Numbered from the stretch's first letter, positions 53,534 to 61,953 are shown. The stretch: 64,000 bases of DNA from Anaerolineaceae bacterium (GCA_028818375.1 JAPPOB010000010.1:186001-250000); one strand, 5' to 3'. Translations and numbers: made by a program. The notes: generated by a model not told the origin, from the letters alone.

Positions 53534-54595
53534 TCAGGCTGGCAGTTGGATTTCGAGCCAGTTCGTACGCCCGGGCCAGATATAGATCGTCTTGCGAAAC
53601 AGGATGCGGCCACCTTCGCCGACCGTGATTTCGTAGTAGTTGGCCGGCAGATCTCCGAGAACAAGGTTCTCTCCGAATCCGTCGTCGCCGTTGACAGAGT
53701 CGCCGGCGTAGGACCAGGCGAAACGCAACAGGTCTGTGGAACGCACGCTGATCGTGACCTCCCGCAGCAGGTTGCCCGCCCCGTCACGGACGCGGCCCGC
53801 CAGCGTGCCGAAGCCCCGAAAGGGTCTCAACCACAACTCCGGGTTGCGCGTGGCTGCATAGCTGTCCGGATCGCCTGCACGAACCTCAAAATGGAGATGT
53901 GGCCCACTGGCGATGCCACTGTCGCCCACCTGGCCGAGCAAGTCACCGGCCGATACACGCTCTCCGGTGGCAACGGCCAGGGACTCGAGATGGCCGTAAA
54001 GTGTGAAAAGCGCCAGCCCCTGGGGCGCCAGGTTGTCGTGCCGCAAAACGACCAGATTCCCGTAGTAACGGGTCGTGGGCCCAAATTGCCTGACGGAGTC
54101 ATCGCCGGCGAAATACACGCTGCCGGAAGCCGCCGCCAGTGCCTCTGTGTGGCGTGAGTTGACGAATTCCACGCCATGGTGCAGGGGAAAACGATTGCCT
54201 GCCGTGCTGCCGTAAGGGTAGCTGCGATCGACCCAGTTGATCGCGCCGGCGGCGATGGGCCGCTCCAGGACATAGTGGTCATCCAGGCGCGCCGGGGTGA
54301 GCGCGGGTGGCGTCCACGTTGGCGCGCCTGTTTCTCTGGCGAGCGGCGTTCCGATATCCGTTGCTGTGATTGACGGAGTGGCACTGCTTGTCGCCGTCGC
54401 GGAAGAAGTCGGGGACGCCGTTGCCGTCCAGGTCGCCAGGTTGGCGGTCGGGACGGGGGTGTCCGCCAGGGGTGTTGCACTGTATCCAGCGTTGAGCGGC
54501 GCGACGTAGGCGAGTTGCGTCGACTCTGCCTGACAGGCTGCGAAAAGAGTCAGGGCGCCACACAGTAAGGCAAATGCCAGGGCCATGCGCAACAA
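53534..54595 (-). CDS. M23 family metallopeptidase lipoprotein
   Basis: Envelope peptidoglycan-directed protein of 353 residues. An N-terminal signal with lipobox LFAAC (Cys21) is followed by a long Thr/Ser/Pro/Ala linker (about residues 40-105) typical of surface lipoproteins. The LytM domain has LHHGVEF (His139, then Glu143 where Asp is usual), GNLVVLRHDN, FTLYGHLESLAVATGERV and GPHLHFEVRAG. A C-terminal beta-sandwich (about 265-353) resembles carboxypeptidase-regulatory-like domains. It ends 73 bases before the OppF-like start. Confidence 0.85.
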   Translation of the reverse strand: MLRMALAFALLCGALTLFAACQAESTQLAYVAPLNAGYSATPLADTPVPTANLATWTATASPTSSATATSSATPSITATDIGTPLARETGAPTWTPPALTPARLDDHYVLERPIAAGAINWVDRSYPYGSTAGNRFPLHHGVEFVNSRHTEALAAASGSVYFAGDDSVRQFGPTTRYYGNLVVLRHDNLAPQGLALFTLYGHLESLAVATGERVSAGDLLGQVGDSGIASGPHLHFEVRAGDPDSYAATRNPELWLRPFRGFGTLAGRVRDGAGNLLREVTISVRSTDLLRFAWSYAGDSVNGDDGFGENLVLGDLPANYYEITVGEGGRILFRKTIYIWPGRTNWLEIQLPA

Positions 54596-54602
54596 TACGG
54601 GG

Positions 54603-55265
54603 CTAGCCTTCCATCATCAGGTCGGCTTCGCGAAAGGTGAAGGACTGCGGCGTTTCCAGGGCGGCCCCGTCGGCATACAACTGTACACGCCAGCTTCCCG
54701 TTGCGAAGGACGCGAGATCCGGTGTCAGTGAGAACCAGTAACATTCTTCGGTCCTGTCCGCCGGCAGTACCCAGGCCTCGCTGTGCACCGGTTCGCTTTC
54801 GTGCCACCATTGCACACTCAATTGTAGTCCGGCCCTGACGTTCCAGGCGCGCAAGGTGACATACAGCACTTCCGCGTCGTTGGCGAAACTGATCTGGGGC
54901 GAAATGACGCAACCAGTCTGCGGACTGATGAAGCGTGACAGGCCCGTCTTGGCAAACCAGCGGGCGCCCGGAGTCAGCGGGCCCTGGGGCAGGGAGATTG
55001 ACGAAAGGCGCAGGGACTCTTCTTCGCCGGCACGTACGGTAACCAGCAACTCGGCGTTGCCTTGTTGCATCGCGGCGACTCCGGTTTCCTGCAACTCAAC
55101 TGTAGCGCGTATCTGCCGAAGGTCTCGTGAAGCGGCGCGGGCGATTGAGGTTGCTTCACCCAGTATCTGGCGCTCCCTGGCCCGCAGGGTGGCGTTTGCG
55201 TCGGGCGGCGCCAGGGTTTGGCAGGCGGAAAGACAGAGTACAAGGCAAAAGAAGGTGAGCTTCAT
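54603..55265 (-). CDS. Lipoprotein of unknown function
   Basis: Begins MKLTFFCLVLCLSACQ, a lipoprotein signal with lipobox LSAC (Cys15). A helical segment (about residues 28-70) precedes a beta-rich region with ARWFAKTGLSRFISPQ and paired Trp residues, ending in a likely beta-sandwich. The ATG at 55265 is preferred to an in-frame TTG at 55286. Seven bases separate it from the M23 lipoprotein gene, so they probably form a cell-envelope pair. I recognise no family. Confidence 0.7.
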   Translation of the reverse strand: MKLTFFCLVLCLSACQTLAPPDANATLRARERQILGEATSIARAASRDLRQIRATVELQETGVAAMQQGNAELLVTVRAGEEESLRLSSISLPQGPLTPGARWFAKTGLSRFISPQTGCVISPQISFANDAEVLYVTLRAWNVRAGLQLSVQWWHESEPVHSEAWVLPADRTEECYWFSLTPDLASFATGSWRVQLYADGAALETPQSFTFREADLMMEG

Positions 55266-55277
55266 GGCGCTGAATGC

Positions 55278-55306
55278 TTGTTGCAATGGCCGCGCTGTGT
55301 TAGCAT
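55278..55306 (+). promoter_or_regulatory. Possible tRNA-Arg(CCG) promoter
   Basis: TTGTTG at 55278-55283 and TAGCAT at 55301-55306, 17-base spacer, 10 bases ahead of the tRNA. Both hexamers are weak matches. Confidence 0.35.
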
Positions 55307-55316
55307 CCCTTCAGGA

Positions 55317-55388
55317 ACCCCCGTAGCTCAGTGGACAGAGCGTTGCCCTCCGGAGGCAAAGGCACAGGTTCGAGTCCTGTCGGGGGTG
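55317..55388 (+). tRNA. tRNA-Arg (anticodon CCG)
   Basis: A complete cloverleaf of 72 bases without encoded CCA. The acceptor ACCCCCG pairs with CGGGGGT, the D arm starts TAGCTCAG, the anticodon stem TTGCC/GGCAA holds loop CTCCGGA with anticodon CCG, and the T arm is ACAGG-TTCGAGT-CCTGT. Reads CGG codons. Confidence 0.95.
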
Positions 55389-55436
55389 TCAGGGTAGCGA
55401 AAGCACAGGGGCCGGCCGGACCGGCAACTTCCGTCG

Positions 55437-57410
55437 TTACACGTCTAGGTTACGAACATTCCTTGCGTAGGTTTGGATAAAGCGCTTCCTGGGCGGGACA
55501 CTGCTTCCCATCAACATGTCAAAGACGCGATCCGCTTCGGCAGCGTCCTCGATAGTAACCTGCAACAAAGTACGCGCCTCCGGATCCATCGTGGTCTCCC
55601 AAAGCTGGTCCGGATTCATTTCACCGAGGCCCTTGTAGCGGCTGATGCGCACCGACTCCGGCTTCTTGCGACGCTTCAGGGCTTCAGAAAGCAATTCCGC
55701 GTCGTTTTTGCCGGCGCCAGGGTACACATATTCGATCTTTTTCCCCTGGGCGAGACGGTAGATGGGCGGCTGGGCAATGTAGAGGTGGCCGCTCGAAATC
55801 AGGCAGCGCATGTGGCGGAAGAAAAAGGTCAGCAACAGTGTGCGAATGTGACTGCCATCGACATCCGCATCGGTCATGATGATGACCCGACCATAGCGCA
55901 GCTTGCCGACGTCAAGTTCGTCGCTGATGCCGATTCCCAGGGCCGAGATCATGGCCTTGATTTCGTTGTTGTCAAGGACCTTGTCCATACGGGCCCGCTC
56001 TGTATTGAGGATTTTGCCGCGCAGGGGCAAAATCGCCTGAAAGTGACGATCACGGCCCTGCTTGGCGCTGCCACCGGCGCTGTCACCTTCAACAATATAG
56101 ATTTCGGATTCCGGCCCGTGTGAGGAACAGTCGGCCAGTTTTCCGGGAAGCGTGCTGCTTTCCAGCAAACTTGGGCCGCTGCGCACGAGATCGCGGGCCT
56201 TGCGGGCCGCCTCACGGGCCCGCTTGCTGGTCATGCACTTGTCCACAATTCGCCTAGCGACCCGTGGATTGACGTCCAGGTATTCCTGAAACGCTTCGGA
56301 CAGCACCTGGGACACGGCGCCCTGCACTTCGGGATTGAGCAGCTTGACCTTGGTCTGGCTCTCGAACTGGGGGTCAGGGTGCTTGATGCTGATGACCGTG
56401 GTCAACCCCTCAAGGGTATCGCTGCCGCTGAAGTTGGCCTCTTTTTCACGCAGCAGGCCGCTCTTGCGGGCATGCCGGTTGATGACGCTTGTCAGAGCCG
56501 TGCGCATGCCGGTGATGTGAGAACCGCCATCCGGTGTGGCAATGGTATTGGCAAAAGCCAGTTCGGTGACGTTGGGCGTGTCGGTGTATTGAAAGGCCAG
56601 CTCCACGCTGACGACAAAGGGCGCCTTGCCCTCAGGCGCGATTTCGACGTCGCGCTCGGCGTGCACCGGCTGGTGCAGGGTGCTGCGTTGCCAGTTCAGA
56701 TGACGCACGAAGGAGCGCAGTCCGCCCTCGAAGAAGAAGCTGATTTCGCGCGGGTATTCGTCTTTGCGTTCGTCACACAGGGTGATGTGGACGCTGCGCG
56801 TTACAAATGCCATTTCACGAAAACGGCGCAGCAAGGTGTCGTAGTCGAACTCGTTGCGGTCCATGATGCTGAAATCAGGGGTAAAGGTCTGGCAGGTGCC
56901 GCTGCCTTCTTTCTTGCGCAGTCGCCGCACTTTTTTCACCTTGCTGACGGGTTTGCCGGCTTCATAGCGCTGGCTCCAGAGCCAACCGTCGCGTCGTACT
57001 TCCGCCAGAAAGTTTGCGGACAACGCGTTGACGGCGGACAGGCCCACGCCATGCAGGCCGCCGCTGACCTTGTAGGCCCGGTCATCGAACTTGCCGCCCG
57101 CTCCGACCTGGGTCATAACCAGTTCCAGGGTGGATACCTTCTCGGTCTTGTGGATTCCCACGGGAATGCCGACGCCATTGTCCTCAACCCGGACGCTGTT
57201 TCCGGGGAGCAGGGTGACCTCAATCCGGTCACAGCGATCGGCCAGGGCTTCGTCAATGGAATTGTCAACGACTTCGTAAATCAGATGATGCAGGGCGCTG
57301 CTGTCGGTCCCGCCAACGTACATGCCGGGTCGCAGGCGAATGTGCTCAATAGGGTCCAGTTTCTGGATGTTTTCTTCGGTGTAGGCAAGGGCTTTTCCCG
57401 GATCGGGCAT
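55437..57410 (-). CDS. gyrB: DNA gyrase subunit B (type IIA topoisomerase, ATPase subunit)
   Basis: Provides ATP-driven strand passage with GyrA. It has 657 residues from the ATG at 57410, which has GGGAGA just upstream. GHKL ATPase motifs are EVVDNSIDEALA, VEDNGVGIPVG and GGLHGVGLSAVNALS. The transducer follows. The TOPRIM part shows EGDSAGGSAKQGRDR, PLRGKILN and TDADVDGSHIRTLL. It ends ARNVRNLDV, as GyrB does (NVRNLDx). ParE cannot be fully excluded without comparing both paralogues. Transcribed alone, between two tRNA-Arg genes. Confidence 0.92.
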   Translation of the reverse strand: MPDPGKALAYTEENIQKLDPIEHIRLRPGMYVGGTDSSALHHLIYEVVDNSIDEALADRCDRIEVTLLPGNSVRVEDNGVGIPVGIHKTEKVSTLELVMTQVGAGGKFDDRAYKVSGGLHGVGLSAVNALSANFLAEVRRDGWLWSQRYEAGKPVSKVKKVRRLRKKEGSGTCQTFTPDFSIMDRNEFDYDTLLRRFREMAFVTRSVHITLCDERKDEYPREISFFFEGGLRSFVRHLNWQRSTLHQPVHAERDVEIAPEGKAPFVVSVELAFQYTDTPNVTELAFANTIATPDGGSHITGMRTALTSVINRHARKSGLLREKEANFSGSDTLEGLTTVISIKHPDPQFESQTKVKLLNPEVQGAVSQVLSEAFQEYLDVNPRVARRIVDKCMTSKRAREAARKARDLVRSGPSLLESSTLPGKLADCSSHGPESEIYIVEGDSAGGSAKQGRDRHFQAILPLRGKILNTERARMDKVLDNNEIKAMISALGIGISDELDVGKLRYGRVIIMTDADVDGSHIRTLLLTFFFRHMRCLISSGHLYIAQPPIYRLAQGKKIEYVYPGAGKNDAELLSEALKRRKKPESVRISRYKGLGEMNPDQLWETTMDPEARTLLQVTIEDAAEADRVFDMLMGSSVPPRKRFIQTYARNVRNLDV

Positions 57411-57490
57411 GTTATCTCCCTGCACAGTGTCAGAATCAGGGCCCGTCCAGCGGCAGACAGGCCACGTGCAACCTTGCTGAATAACGACCT

Positions 57491-57522
57491 GGAAAACAGG
57501 TGCGGAACAACTGCCTGTTTCC
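57491..57522. repeat. Inverted repeat in the gyrB leader
   Basis: GGAAAACAGG (57491-57500) and CCTGTTTCC (57514-57522) pair with one bulged A, forming a 9-base-pair stem in the gyrB 5' leader, just after the predicted -10. It may act in control of gyrB or as an RNA stability element. Confidence 0.4.
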
Positions 57523-57527
57523 TGTGC

Positions 57528-57556
57528 ATTTTATCACATTTACTGCCTGCAATCAA
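57528..57556 (-). promoter_or_regulatory. Predicted gyrB promoter
   Basis: On the minus strand, TTGATT (-35, 4 of 6) at 57556-57551 and TAAAAT (-10, 5 of 6) at 57533-57528, with a 17-base spacer. The leader would be about 110 bases long. Confidence 0.55.
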
Positions 57557-57579
57557 GCCGGCAGGTATGCCTCCACTGC

Positions 57580-57609
57580 TTGACACTCACGGCCTGCGGG
57601 GCCTACAAT
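57580..57609 (+). promoter_or_regulatory. Predicted tRNA-Arg(UCU) promoter
   Basis: A perfect TTGACA at 57580-57585 and TACAAT (5 of 6) at 57604-57609, 18-base spacer. The tRNA begins 8 bases after the -10, so the primary transcript would start at or near the mature 5' end. Confidence 0.65.
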
Positions 57610-57616
57610 GCTGTTG

Positions 57617-57689
57617 GCCTCCGTAGCTCAGTGGATAGAGCAACTGTCTTCTAAACAGTGGGTCGGGAGTTCGATTCTCTCCGGGGGCG
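57617..57689 (+). tRNA. tRNA-Arg (anticodon UCU)
   Basis: A 73-base cloverleaf. The acceptor GCCTCCG pairs with CGGGGGC (one G-T), the anticodon stem ACTGT/ACAGT encloses CTTCTAA with anticodon TCT, and the T arm is CGGGAGTTCGATTCTCTCCG. Reads AGA (and by wobble AGG). No CCA is encoded. It ends 5 bases from the stop of the convergent thioesterase gene. Confidence 0.95.
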
Positions 57690-57694
57690 CTGCT

Positions 57695-58117
57695 TCAGCT
57701 GCCACGCCAGGAAAGCCAGGGTTCAGGGATTGTGGCGACGCGGCCTGTCCTCGTGATGCACACGTGACGACTGCTGCCGGTGACGAGACAGGAGTTGTCT
57801 CTTGCATCAGAAATGATGTAGCAAAAAGTGATGGAGCGCCGGTTCATGTCCTCAATCCAGCTGCGCACACGCAGGGTTTGACCGTAACGGGCGGGCCGGT
57901 GATAGCGTACGTTCAATTCCACAACGGCCATGTGGTGGCCGGTGCTTTCAAAGCTGCTGTAGTCATGGCCACGCTGGCGCATGTAACCCGTGCGCCCCAG
58001 TTCGAGATAGATCACGAAACTGCCGTGATGCACAACGCCCATCGCGTCAGTTTCGGCGTATCGGACTTCAATCTCGCTTTCGGCGACAAAAACGCCTTGC
58101 GGCGGGTTCGGGGCCAT
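57695..58117 (-). CDS. Acyl-CoA thioesterase, YbgC/4HBT hotdog family
   Basis: A 140-residue hotdog-fold protein. VRYAETDAMGVVHHGSFVIY carries the catalytic Asp and the HxG acyl-CoA-binding element of the 4-hydroxybenzoyl-CoA thioesterase/YbgC family. YHRPARYGQTLRVRSWIEDM follows. The ATG at 58117 shares a base with the hisE stop (TAATG), so it is the last gene of the his operon. The acyl substrate is unknown, and there is no clear link to histidine synthesis. Confidence 0.85.
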   Translation of the reverse strand: MAPNPPQGVFVAESEIEVRYAETDAMGVVHHGSFVIYLELGRTGYMRQRGHDYSSFESTGHHMAVVELNVRYHRPARYGQTLRVRSWIEDMNRRSITFCYIISDARDNSCLVTGSSRHVCITRTGRVATIPEPWLSWRGS

Positions 58118-58401
58118 TACGCCCGGTGGCGCCGCTCGAGTTCGGCGCAAACATCGGCCAGCGAGATATCCAGCCGGGCCATCAGGACCAGGGCGTGATA
58201 AAAAAGGTCGGCAAACTCATCAACCTGGGCTGACCGGTCCTGTCCGAGGGCCGCAACTATGACTTCTATGGCCTCTTCCCCCAGCTTCTGTGCGATTCTG
58301 TTCTCGCCGGCGGCAAACAACGACGCCGTATAGCTTTCCGGAGGAGGGTTGTCCCTGCGCTCCTGAATGACAGTTTCCAGATACTGCAACGTCTCTGTCA
58401 T
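58117..58401 (-). CDS. hisE: Phosphoribosyl-ATP diphosphatase
   Basis: Second step of histidine synthesis, removing pyrophosphate from PR-ATP. The 94-residue all-helical MazG-like protein has [31 protein letters not shown] and [14 protein letters not shown], with the acidic metal ligands of the family. Separate from HisI here, unlike the fused HisIE of enteric bacteria. Overlaps hisI by 4 bases. Confidence 0.95.
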   Translation of the reverse strand: MTETLQYLETVIQERRDNPPPESYTASLFAAGENRIAQKLGEEAIEVIVAALGQDRSAQVDEFADLFYHALVLMARLDISLADVCAELERRHRA

Positions 58402-58748
58402 TCCATCGCTCCTGATTCCGGAAAAGCAGTCTTCAGGGTACGAAAGAAGCAGGTCACCTCACCGGTATGACACGCCGGCCCGGCCGGCTGGACCTCAACA
58501 AGCAGGCAGTCGGCATCGCAATCCAGATGGACGGCACGCACACGCTGAGTGTTGCCTGAACTGGCGCCCTTGTGCCACAGTTCCTGACGGCTGCGGCTCC
58601 AAAAAACCGTTTCACCGGTCTCAAGCGTTTGCCCAAGAGACTCGGCGTTCATCCAGGCGAGCATCAAAACCTGCCTGGTCACTGAGTCCTGAACAATCGC
58701 AGGCACTAGGCCCTGCGCATTCCACTTAATCGCGCTCAAGTCGCTCAT
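58398..58748 (-). CDS. hisI: Phosphoribosyl-AMP cyclohydrolase
   Basis: Zn/Mg enzyme opening the adenine ring of PR-AMP, third step of the pathway. The 116 residues include [32 protein letters not shown] and [20 protein letters not shown] with the Cys and Asp ligands. The C-terminus ends soon after the catalytic part, so no HisE fusion. It overlaps hisF by 23 bases. Confidence 0.95.
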   Translation of the reverse strand: MSDLSAIKWNAQGLVPAIVQDSVTRQVLMLAWMNAESLGQTLETGETVFWSRSRQELWHKGASSGNTQRVRAVHLDCDADCLLVEVQPAGPACHTGEVTCFFRTLKTAFPESGAME

Positions 58749-59517
58749 AGTCCCATCCGCTGGTGCGCATTGCCACGTCCTGTTCCTTCAGCCAGATCTT
58801 GAGTTCGCCAATGCGCATCGTGTTGTAGTGAAAGACACTGGCCGCCAACGCGGCATCGGCGCGGCCGACGGTAAGGGCCTCCAGAAAATGTTCCTTGCGG
58901 CCCGCACCGCCCGAAGCAATGACGGGGATTGAAACGGCATCGGCAATGCTCCGCGTCAGGTCGATGTTGAAACCATCCAGCGTCCCGTCGGCGTCCATGC
59001 TGGTGAGCAGGATTTCACCGGCCCCACGGGATTCGGCTTCCCGCGCCCAGTCGATGGCGGCGCGCCCGGTAGGCACACGGCCGCCATTGATGAAGACTTC
59101 GTAAACGCCCTCCTGGGAGCGGCGTGGATCAATGGCGACGACGATGCACTGGCTGCCGAAGTTCCAGGCGCCGGCGTCGATCAGGTCGGGATTGCGGATG
59201 GCGGCGCTGTTTATGGAGACCTTGTCGGCGCCGGCCAGCAGGGTAGCCCGGATGTCTGCCAGATTGCGAATGCCGCCACCCACACAATAGGGGATGAATA
59301 CGCTGTCTGCAACCTGACGCACCATGTCCAGCGTGGTGTTGCGCCCTTCATGGGAGGCGGTGATGTCCAGGAAAACGAGTTCGTCGGCCCCTTCCCTGTC
59401 ATAGACGACCGCTTGTTCAACCGGGTCGCCGGCGTCGCGCAGGTCGACAAAGTTGACGCCCTTCACCACGCGGCCATTCAACACATCCAGGCAGGGGATG
59501 ATTCGTTTGCTAAGCAT
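58726..59517 (-). CDS. hisF: Imidazole glycerol phosphate synthase, cyclase subunit
   Basis: TIM-barrel partner of HisH that makes imidazole glycerol phosphate and AICAR. The 263-residue protein begins [20 protein letters not shown] with catalytic Asp11. The second Asp lies in [16 protein letters not shown], and [20 protein letters not shown] and [13 protein letters not shown] are phosphate-binding parts. Overlaps hisA by 8 bases. Confidence 0.97.
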   Translation of the reverse strand: MLSKRIIPCLDVLNGRVVKGVNFVDLRDAGDPVEQAVVYDREGADELVFLDITASHEGRNTTLDMVRQVADSVFIPYCVGGGIRNLADIRATLLAGADKVSINSAAIRNPDLIDAGAWNFGSQCIVVAIDPRRSQEGVYEVFINGGRVPTGRAAIDWAREAESRGAGEILLTSMDADGTLDGFNIDLTRSIADAVSIPVIASGGAGRKEHFLEALTVGRADAALAASVFHYNTMRIGELKIWLKEQDVAMRTSGWDYERLERD

Positions 59518-60250
59518 CGCTGGCCCTACTGGCCGCGGTCAGGGCGTCCGCCAGGGAGATTTCGTTGCGGTAGAGGGCCATGCCGATGACCGCGCCTGCA
59601 ACCAGACTGCTGGCCTGAAGGGCTTCGATTTCCTCCAGTCTGCTGACACCGCCGGAAGCGATGACCTGCAGACCTGTGTCGCGAGCCAGGCGGACCGTCG
59701 CAGACACGTTTACTCCGCTCAAACGGCCGTCCCGGCTGATGTCGGTGAACAGGGCGTGACGCAGGCCCTGCTGCGCCATGGCCACACCAAGTTCGGCAGG
59801 AGAACTGTCGCTGACCTGTTTCCAGCCATGGGTGGCAATCTTCCCGTCCCGGGCATCCAGTGCCACGCAGACAGTTTCCGCGCCGAATCTCTGAATGGCT
59901 TCCCCAACCAGTTCGGGCTCCATGACGGCGACAGTCCCCAATACGAGGCGACTGGCGCCACAATCGAGGGCTCGTTGCATCTGCTCCAGGGAGCGAAGTC
60001 CGCCGCCGAACTGGACCTTCGCGCCAGTCGCGGCGATTCCTTCCAGCACGCTCAGGTTGTCGTTTGATTTGGCAAATGCGCCGTCCAGGTTGACCACGTG
60101 TAGCCAGTCCGCCCCTTCTCCCAGCCAGCGACGGGCGGCATCGAGGGGGTCGGCATGGAAGGTGACCTGCTGTTGGGGATCGCCTTCACGCAGACGGACA
60201 ACGTAACCGCCTCGAAGGTCAATTGCCGGATAGATGATCACGGCGCCCAC
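59510..60250 (-). CDS. hisA: ProFAR isomerase (1-(5-phosphoribosyl)-5-[(5-phosphoribosylamino)methylideneamino]imidazole-4-carboxamide isomerase)
   Basis: Fourth step of histidine synthesis. The 246-residue half-barrel duplicate starts [20 protein letters not shown] with Asp11. [36 protein letters not shown] and [14 protein letters not shown] carry the second Asp and phosphate loops. [16 protein letters not shown] resembles its paralogue HisF. It lacks the additional Trp-pathway residues that would make it PriA-like as far as I can see. Overlaps hisH by 13 bases. Confidence 0.95.
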   Translation of the reverse strand: MGAVIIYPAIDLRGGYVVRLREGDPQQQVTFHADPLDAARRWLGEGADWLHVVNLDGAFAKSNDNLSVLEGIAATGAKVQFGGGLRSLEQMQRALDCGASRLVLGTVAVMEPELVGEAIQRFGAETVCVALDARDGKIATHGWKQVSDSSPAELGVAMAQQGLRHALFTDISRDGRLSGVNVSATVRLARDTGLQVIASGGVSRLEEIEALQASSLVAGAVIGMALYRNEISLADALTAASRASDA

Positions 60251-60852
60251 TCCAGGAAATTGCGAAGCATTTGCAGCCCCACCTGCTGGCTCTTTTCGGG
60301 ATGAAATTGAACGCCAAACAACACGCCACGCTGAACAGCGGAAGCGAATTCGACGCCATAGTCAGTGCTGGCGATGACATCCTCCTCGCAATCCGGCATG
60401 CAACAATAGCTGTGAACGAAATAGACTTGGCTGTCCGACCTGACGCGGGCAAGGAGCGGCGACGCCTGGCGTCGGGTCAGGGCGTTCCAGCCCATGTGAG
60501 GCACCTTCAGCGTAGCGTGGGGCGGAAAGCGAGTTACGTGGCCGGGCAACAACCCCAGACCGTCGTGCTGGCCCATTTCGTCGCTGCGTTCAAACAGGAA
60601 TTGCATCCCCAGGCAAATCCCCAGGCAGGGGACACCGTTTATGATTGCGGCGACAAGCGGGTCAATGAATTTCTTTTCACCGAGTTGTTGCATCCCGGCG
60701 CCAAAGGCCCCCACACCTGGCAGGATAATGCGGCTGGCGCTCCGCAGGCCGGCGCCATCCTGCACAACCTGCATGTCCCTTACTCCCAGGGCGCGCAGGG
60801 CGTGGACGACACTGCGAAGGTTGCCTGCGCCGTAATCGATTACCGCCAGCAT
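60238..60852 (-). CDS. hisH: Imidazole glycerol phosphate synthase, glutaminase subunit
   Basis: Class I glutamine amidotransferase feeding ammonia to HisF. The 204 residues show MLAVIDYGAGNLRSVVHAL, PGVGAFGAGMQQL and the nucleophile Cys in GVPCLGICLGMQFLFE. The His-Glu pair lies in GVQFHPEKSQQVG. The ATG at 60852 is preceded by AGGAGG with 7 bases between. First gene of hisHAFIE; an intrinsic terminator lies 25 bases upstream on the same strand. Confidence 0.96.
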   Translation of the reverse strand: MLAVIDYGAGNLRSVVHALRALGVRDMQVVQDGAGLRSASRIILPGVGAFGAGMQQLGEKKFIDPLVAAIINGVPCLGICLGMQFLFERSDEMGQHDGLGLLPGHVTRFPPHATLKVPHMGWNALTRRQASPLLARVRSDSQVYFVHSYCCMPDCEEDVIASTDYGVEFASAVQRGVLFGVQFHPEKSQQVGLQMLRNFLEWAP

Positions 60853-60877
60853 GGCTGTCCCTCCTGCCAAAAGTAAC

Positions 60878-60900
60878 AAAAAAGTCCCGCAACCGGGACT
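60878..60900 (-). terminator. Intrinsic terminator immediately upstream of hisH (attenuator candidate)
   Basis: On the minus strand, stem AGTCCCG (60900-60894) and CGGGACT (60889-60883) close a 4-base loop, followed by a run of T (TTTTT at 60882-60878, then G). It sits between the predicted his promoter and hisH, so it could stop transcripts before the operon. The left arm also contains CCCGG (60897-60893), which could pair with CCGGG at 60940-60936 as an antiterminator. Confidence 0.8.
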
Positions 60901-60946
60901 GTTTGATTTTGTGACCTGAATACAGGCCAGCAAGACCCGGCAGCGT

Positions 60947-60994
60947 TTAGCAATCCTGTCCTGTATGATGCCGGTTACCGCCTGAAATGGCCAT
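60947..60994 (-). CDS. Putative his leader peptide with two His codons
   Basis: A 15-codon ORF reads MAISGGNRHHTGQDC and ends in TAA. AGGAGG (61009-61004) lies 9 bases ahead of the ATG, a near-ideal ribosome site. The two adjacent CAT codons are at 60970-60965. The ORF lies after a predicted promoter and before the terminator upstream of hisH, the layout of histidine attenuators. Enteric his leaders contain seven His codons, so two is few; the assignment is an inference. Confidence 0.55.
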   Translation of the reverse strand: MAISGGNRHHTGQDC

Positions 60995-61019
60995 GCCCTG
61001 CTCCCTCCTGGCGATGCAC

Positions 61020-61048
61020 AGACTAGTGCTCGCGCCCGTGACTGTCAA
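61020..61048 (-). promoter_or_regulatory. Predicted his operon promoter
   Basis: On the minus strand, a perfect TTGACA at 61048-61043 and TAGTCT (-10) at 61025-61020, with a 17-base spacer. Transcription would begin near 61013, just ahead of the leader-peptide ribosome site. Confidence 0.55.
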
Positions 61049-61104
61049 GTGTCGTTTCGGCGCAGGTATCGCTGTTACAATGCCCGCCAGAGGGACAGGG
61101 CCGA

Positions 61105-61953
61105 ATGAGACCAGTCATCGCAATCCTGACGGACTTTGGCACGCGGGACCCCTTCGTTGCCATCATGAAAGGGGTGATGCGCCGCCTTTGCCCGAATACT
61201 GATTTCATCGACTTGACCCACGACATTGAAGCGCAAAACGTGAGGCAGGCTGCCTTTGCCCTGTTGACTTCCTGGCGCTGGTTCCCTTCAGGCACCGTTT
61301 TCCTTTGTGTCGTTGATCCTGGCGTCGGCAGCGAAAGGCGCGCGCTGGTGGCGTCCGCGGGCGGCTGTCACTTTGTGGCTCCGGACAATGGTTTACTCTC
61401 GTGGACGCTGGCGGAAGTTCCTGCGGACAGGATCACTTCAGCGGAGAATGGCGTTTGGCGCCTTGAGGATGTCAGCCACACTTTTCATGGGCGTGACGTC
61501 TTTGCGCCCCTGGCGGCGCATCTGGCCCGCGGCGCAGACCCTGGCGACCTGGGCCCCGCCATTTCCAGGATTGAGCAGCTGCCGGAGCCACGGCTCGAGC
61601 TACAGTCGGAGGGGCTCCGCGCGGAGGTCATGCATGTCGATCGCTTTGGCAATCTGGTGACGAGTGTCGGGGACTGCCGCTGGCGAGAGGGCGACGCGCT
61701 GCTGCTGTCCCCCCGTTTTGGTGGCGGCGCGCCTGTTGAGTTGCAAGCTGGCAATCTGCGCATTGGCCTGGGCGGCAGCGATATCACTGCGGTACACAAG
61801 ACTTATAGTGACGTGGCAGCGGGGGAGTTACTGGCTTGCGTCGGCAGCAGCGGGTTCCTGGAACTGGGCATCAACCAGGGGAATGCGGCAACGTCGCTGG
61901 AAATCGCCGTCGGTGACACCGTAACAGTGGGTTGGACATGCAACAATTCCTGA
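61105..61953 (+). CDS. S-adenosyl-L-methionine hydroxide adenosyltransferase (SAM hydrolase, DUF62 family)
   Basis: Hydrolyses SAM to adenosine and methionine; relatives are chlorinase and fluorinase. The 282 residues have IAILTDFGTRDPFVAIMKGV, IDLTHDIEAQNVRQAAF, FLCVVDPGVGS (SAM-binding) and FVAPDNGLLSW. The hydrolase-type Asp-Arg-His set is suggested by TDFGTRD, SERRALV and SHTFHGRDVFAP. HVDRFGNLVTSV starts the C-terminal beta barrel. The fluorinase-specific loop is not seen. It overlaps the murA start. Confidence 0.88.
   Translation: MRPVIAILTDFGTRDPFVAIMKGVMRRLCPNTDFIDLTHDIEAQNVRQAAFALLTSWRWFPSGTVFLCVVDPGVGSERRALVASAGGCHFVAPDNGLLSWTLAEVPADRITSAENGVWRLEDVSHTFHGRDVFAPLAAHLARGADPGDLGPAISRIEQLPEPRLELQSEGLRAEVMHVDRFGNLVTSVGDCRWREGDALLLSPRFGGGAPVELQAGNLRIGLGGSDITAVHKTYSDVAAGELLACVGSSGFLELGINQGNAATSLEIAVGDTVTVGWTCNNS

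Noticed and set aside
60853..61013. T-box riboswitch upstream of hisH
   Set aside because: No T-box consensus (AGGGTGG...) and no specifier-loop pattern; a peptide-based attenuator fits better.
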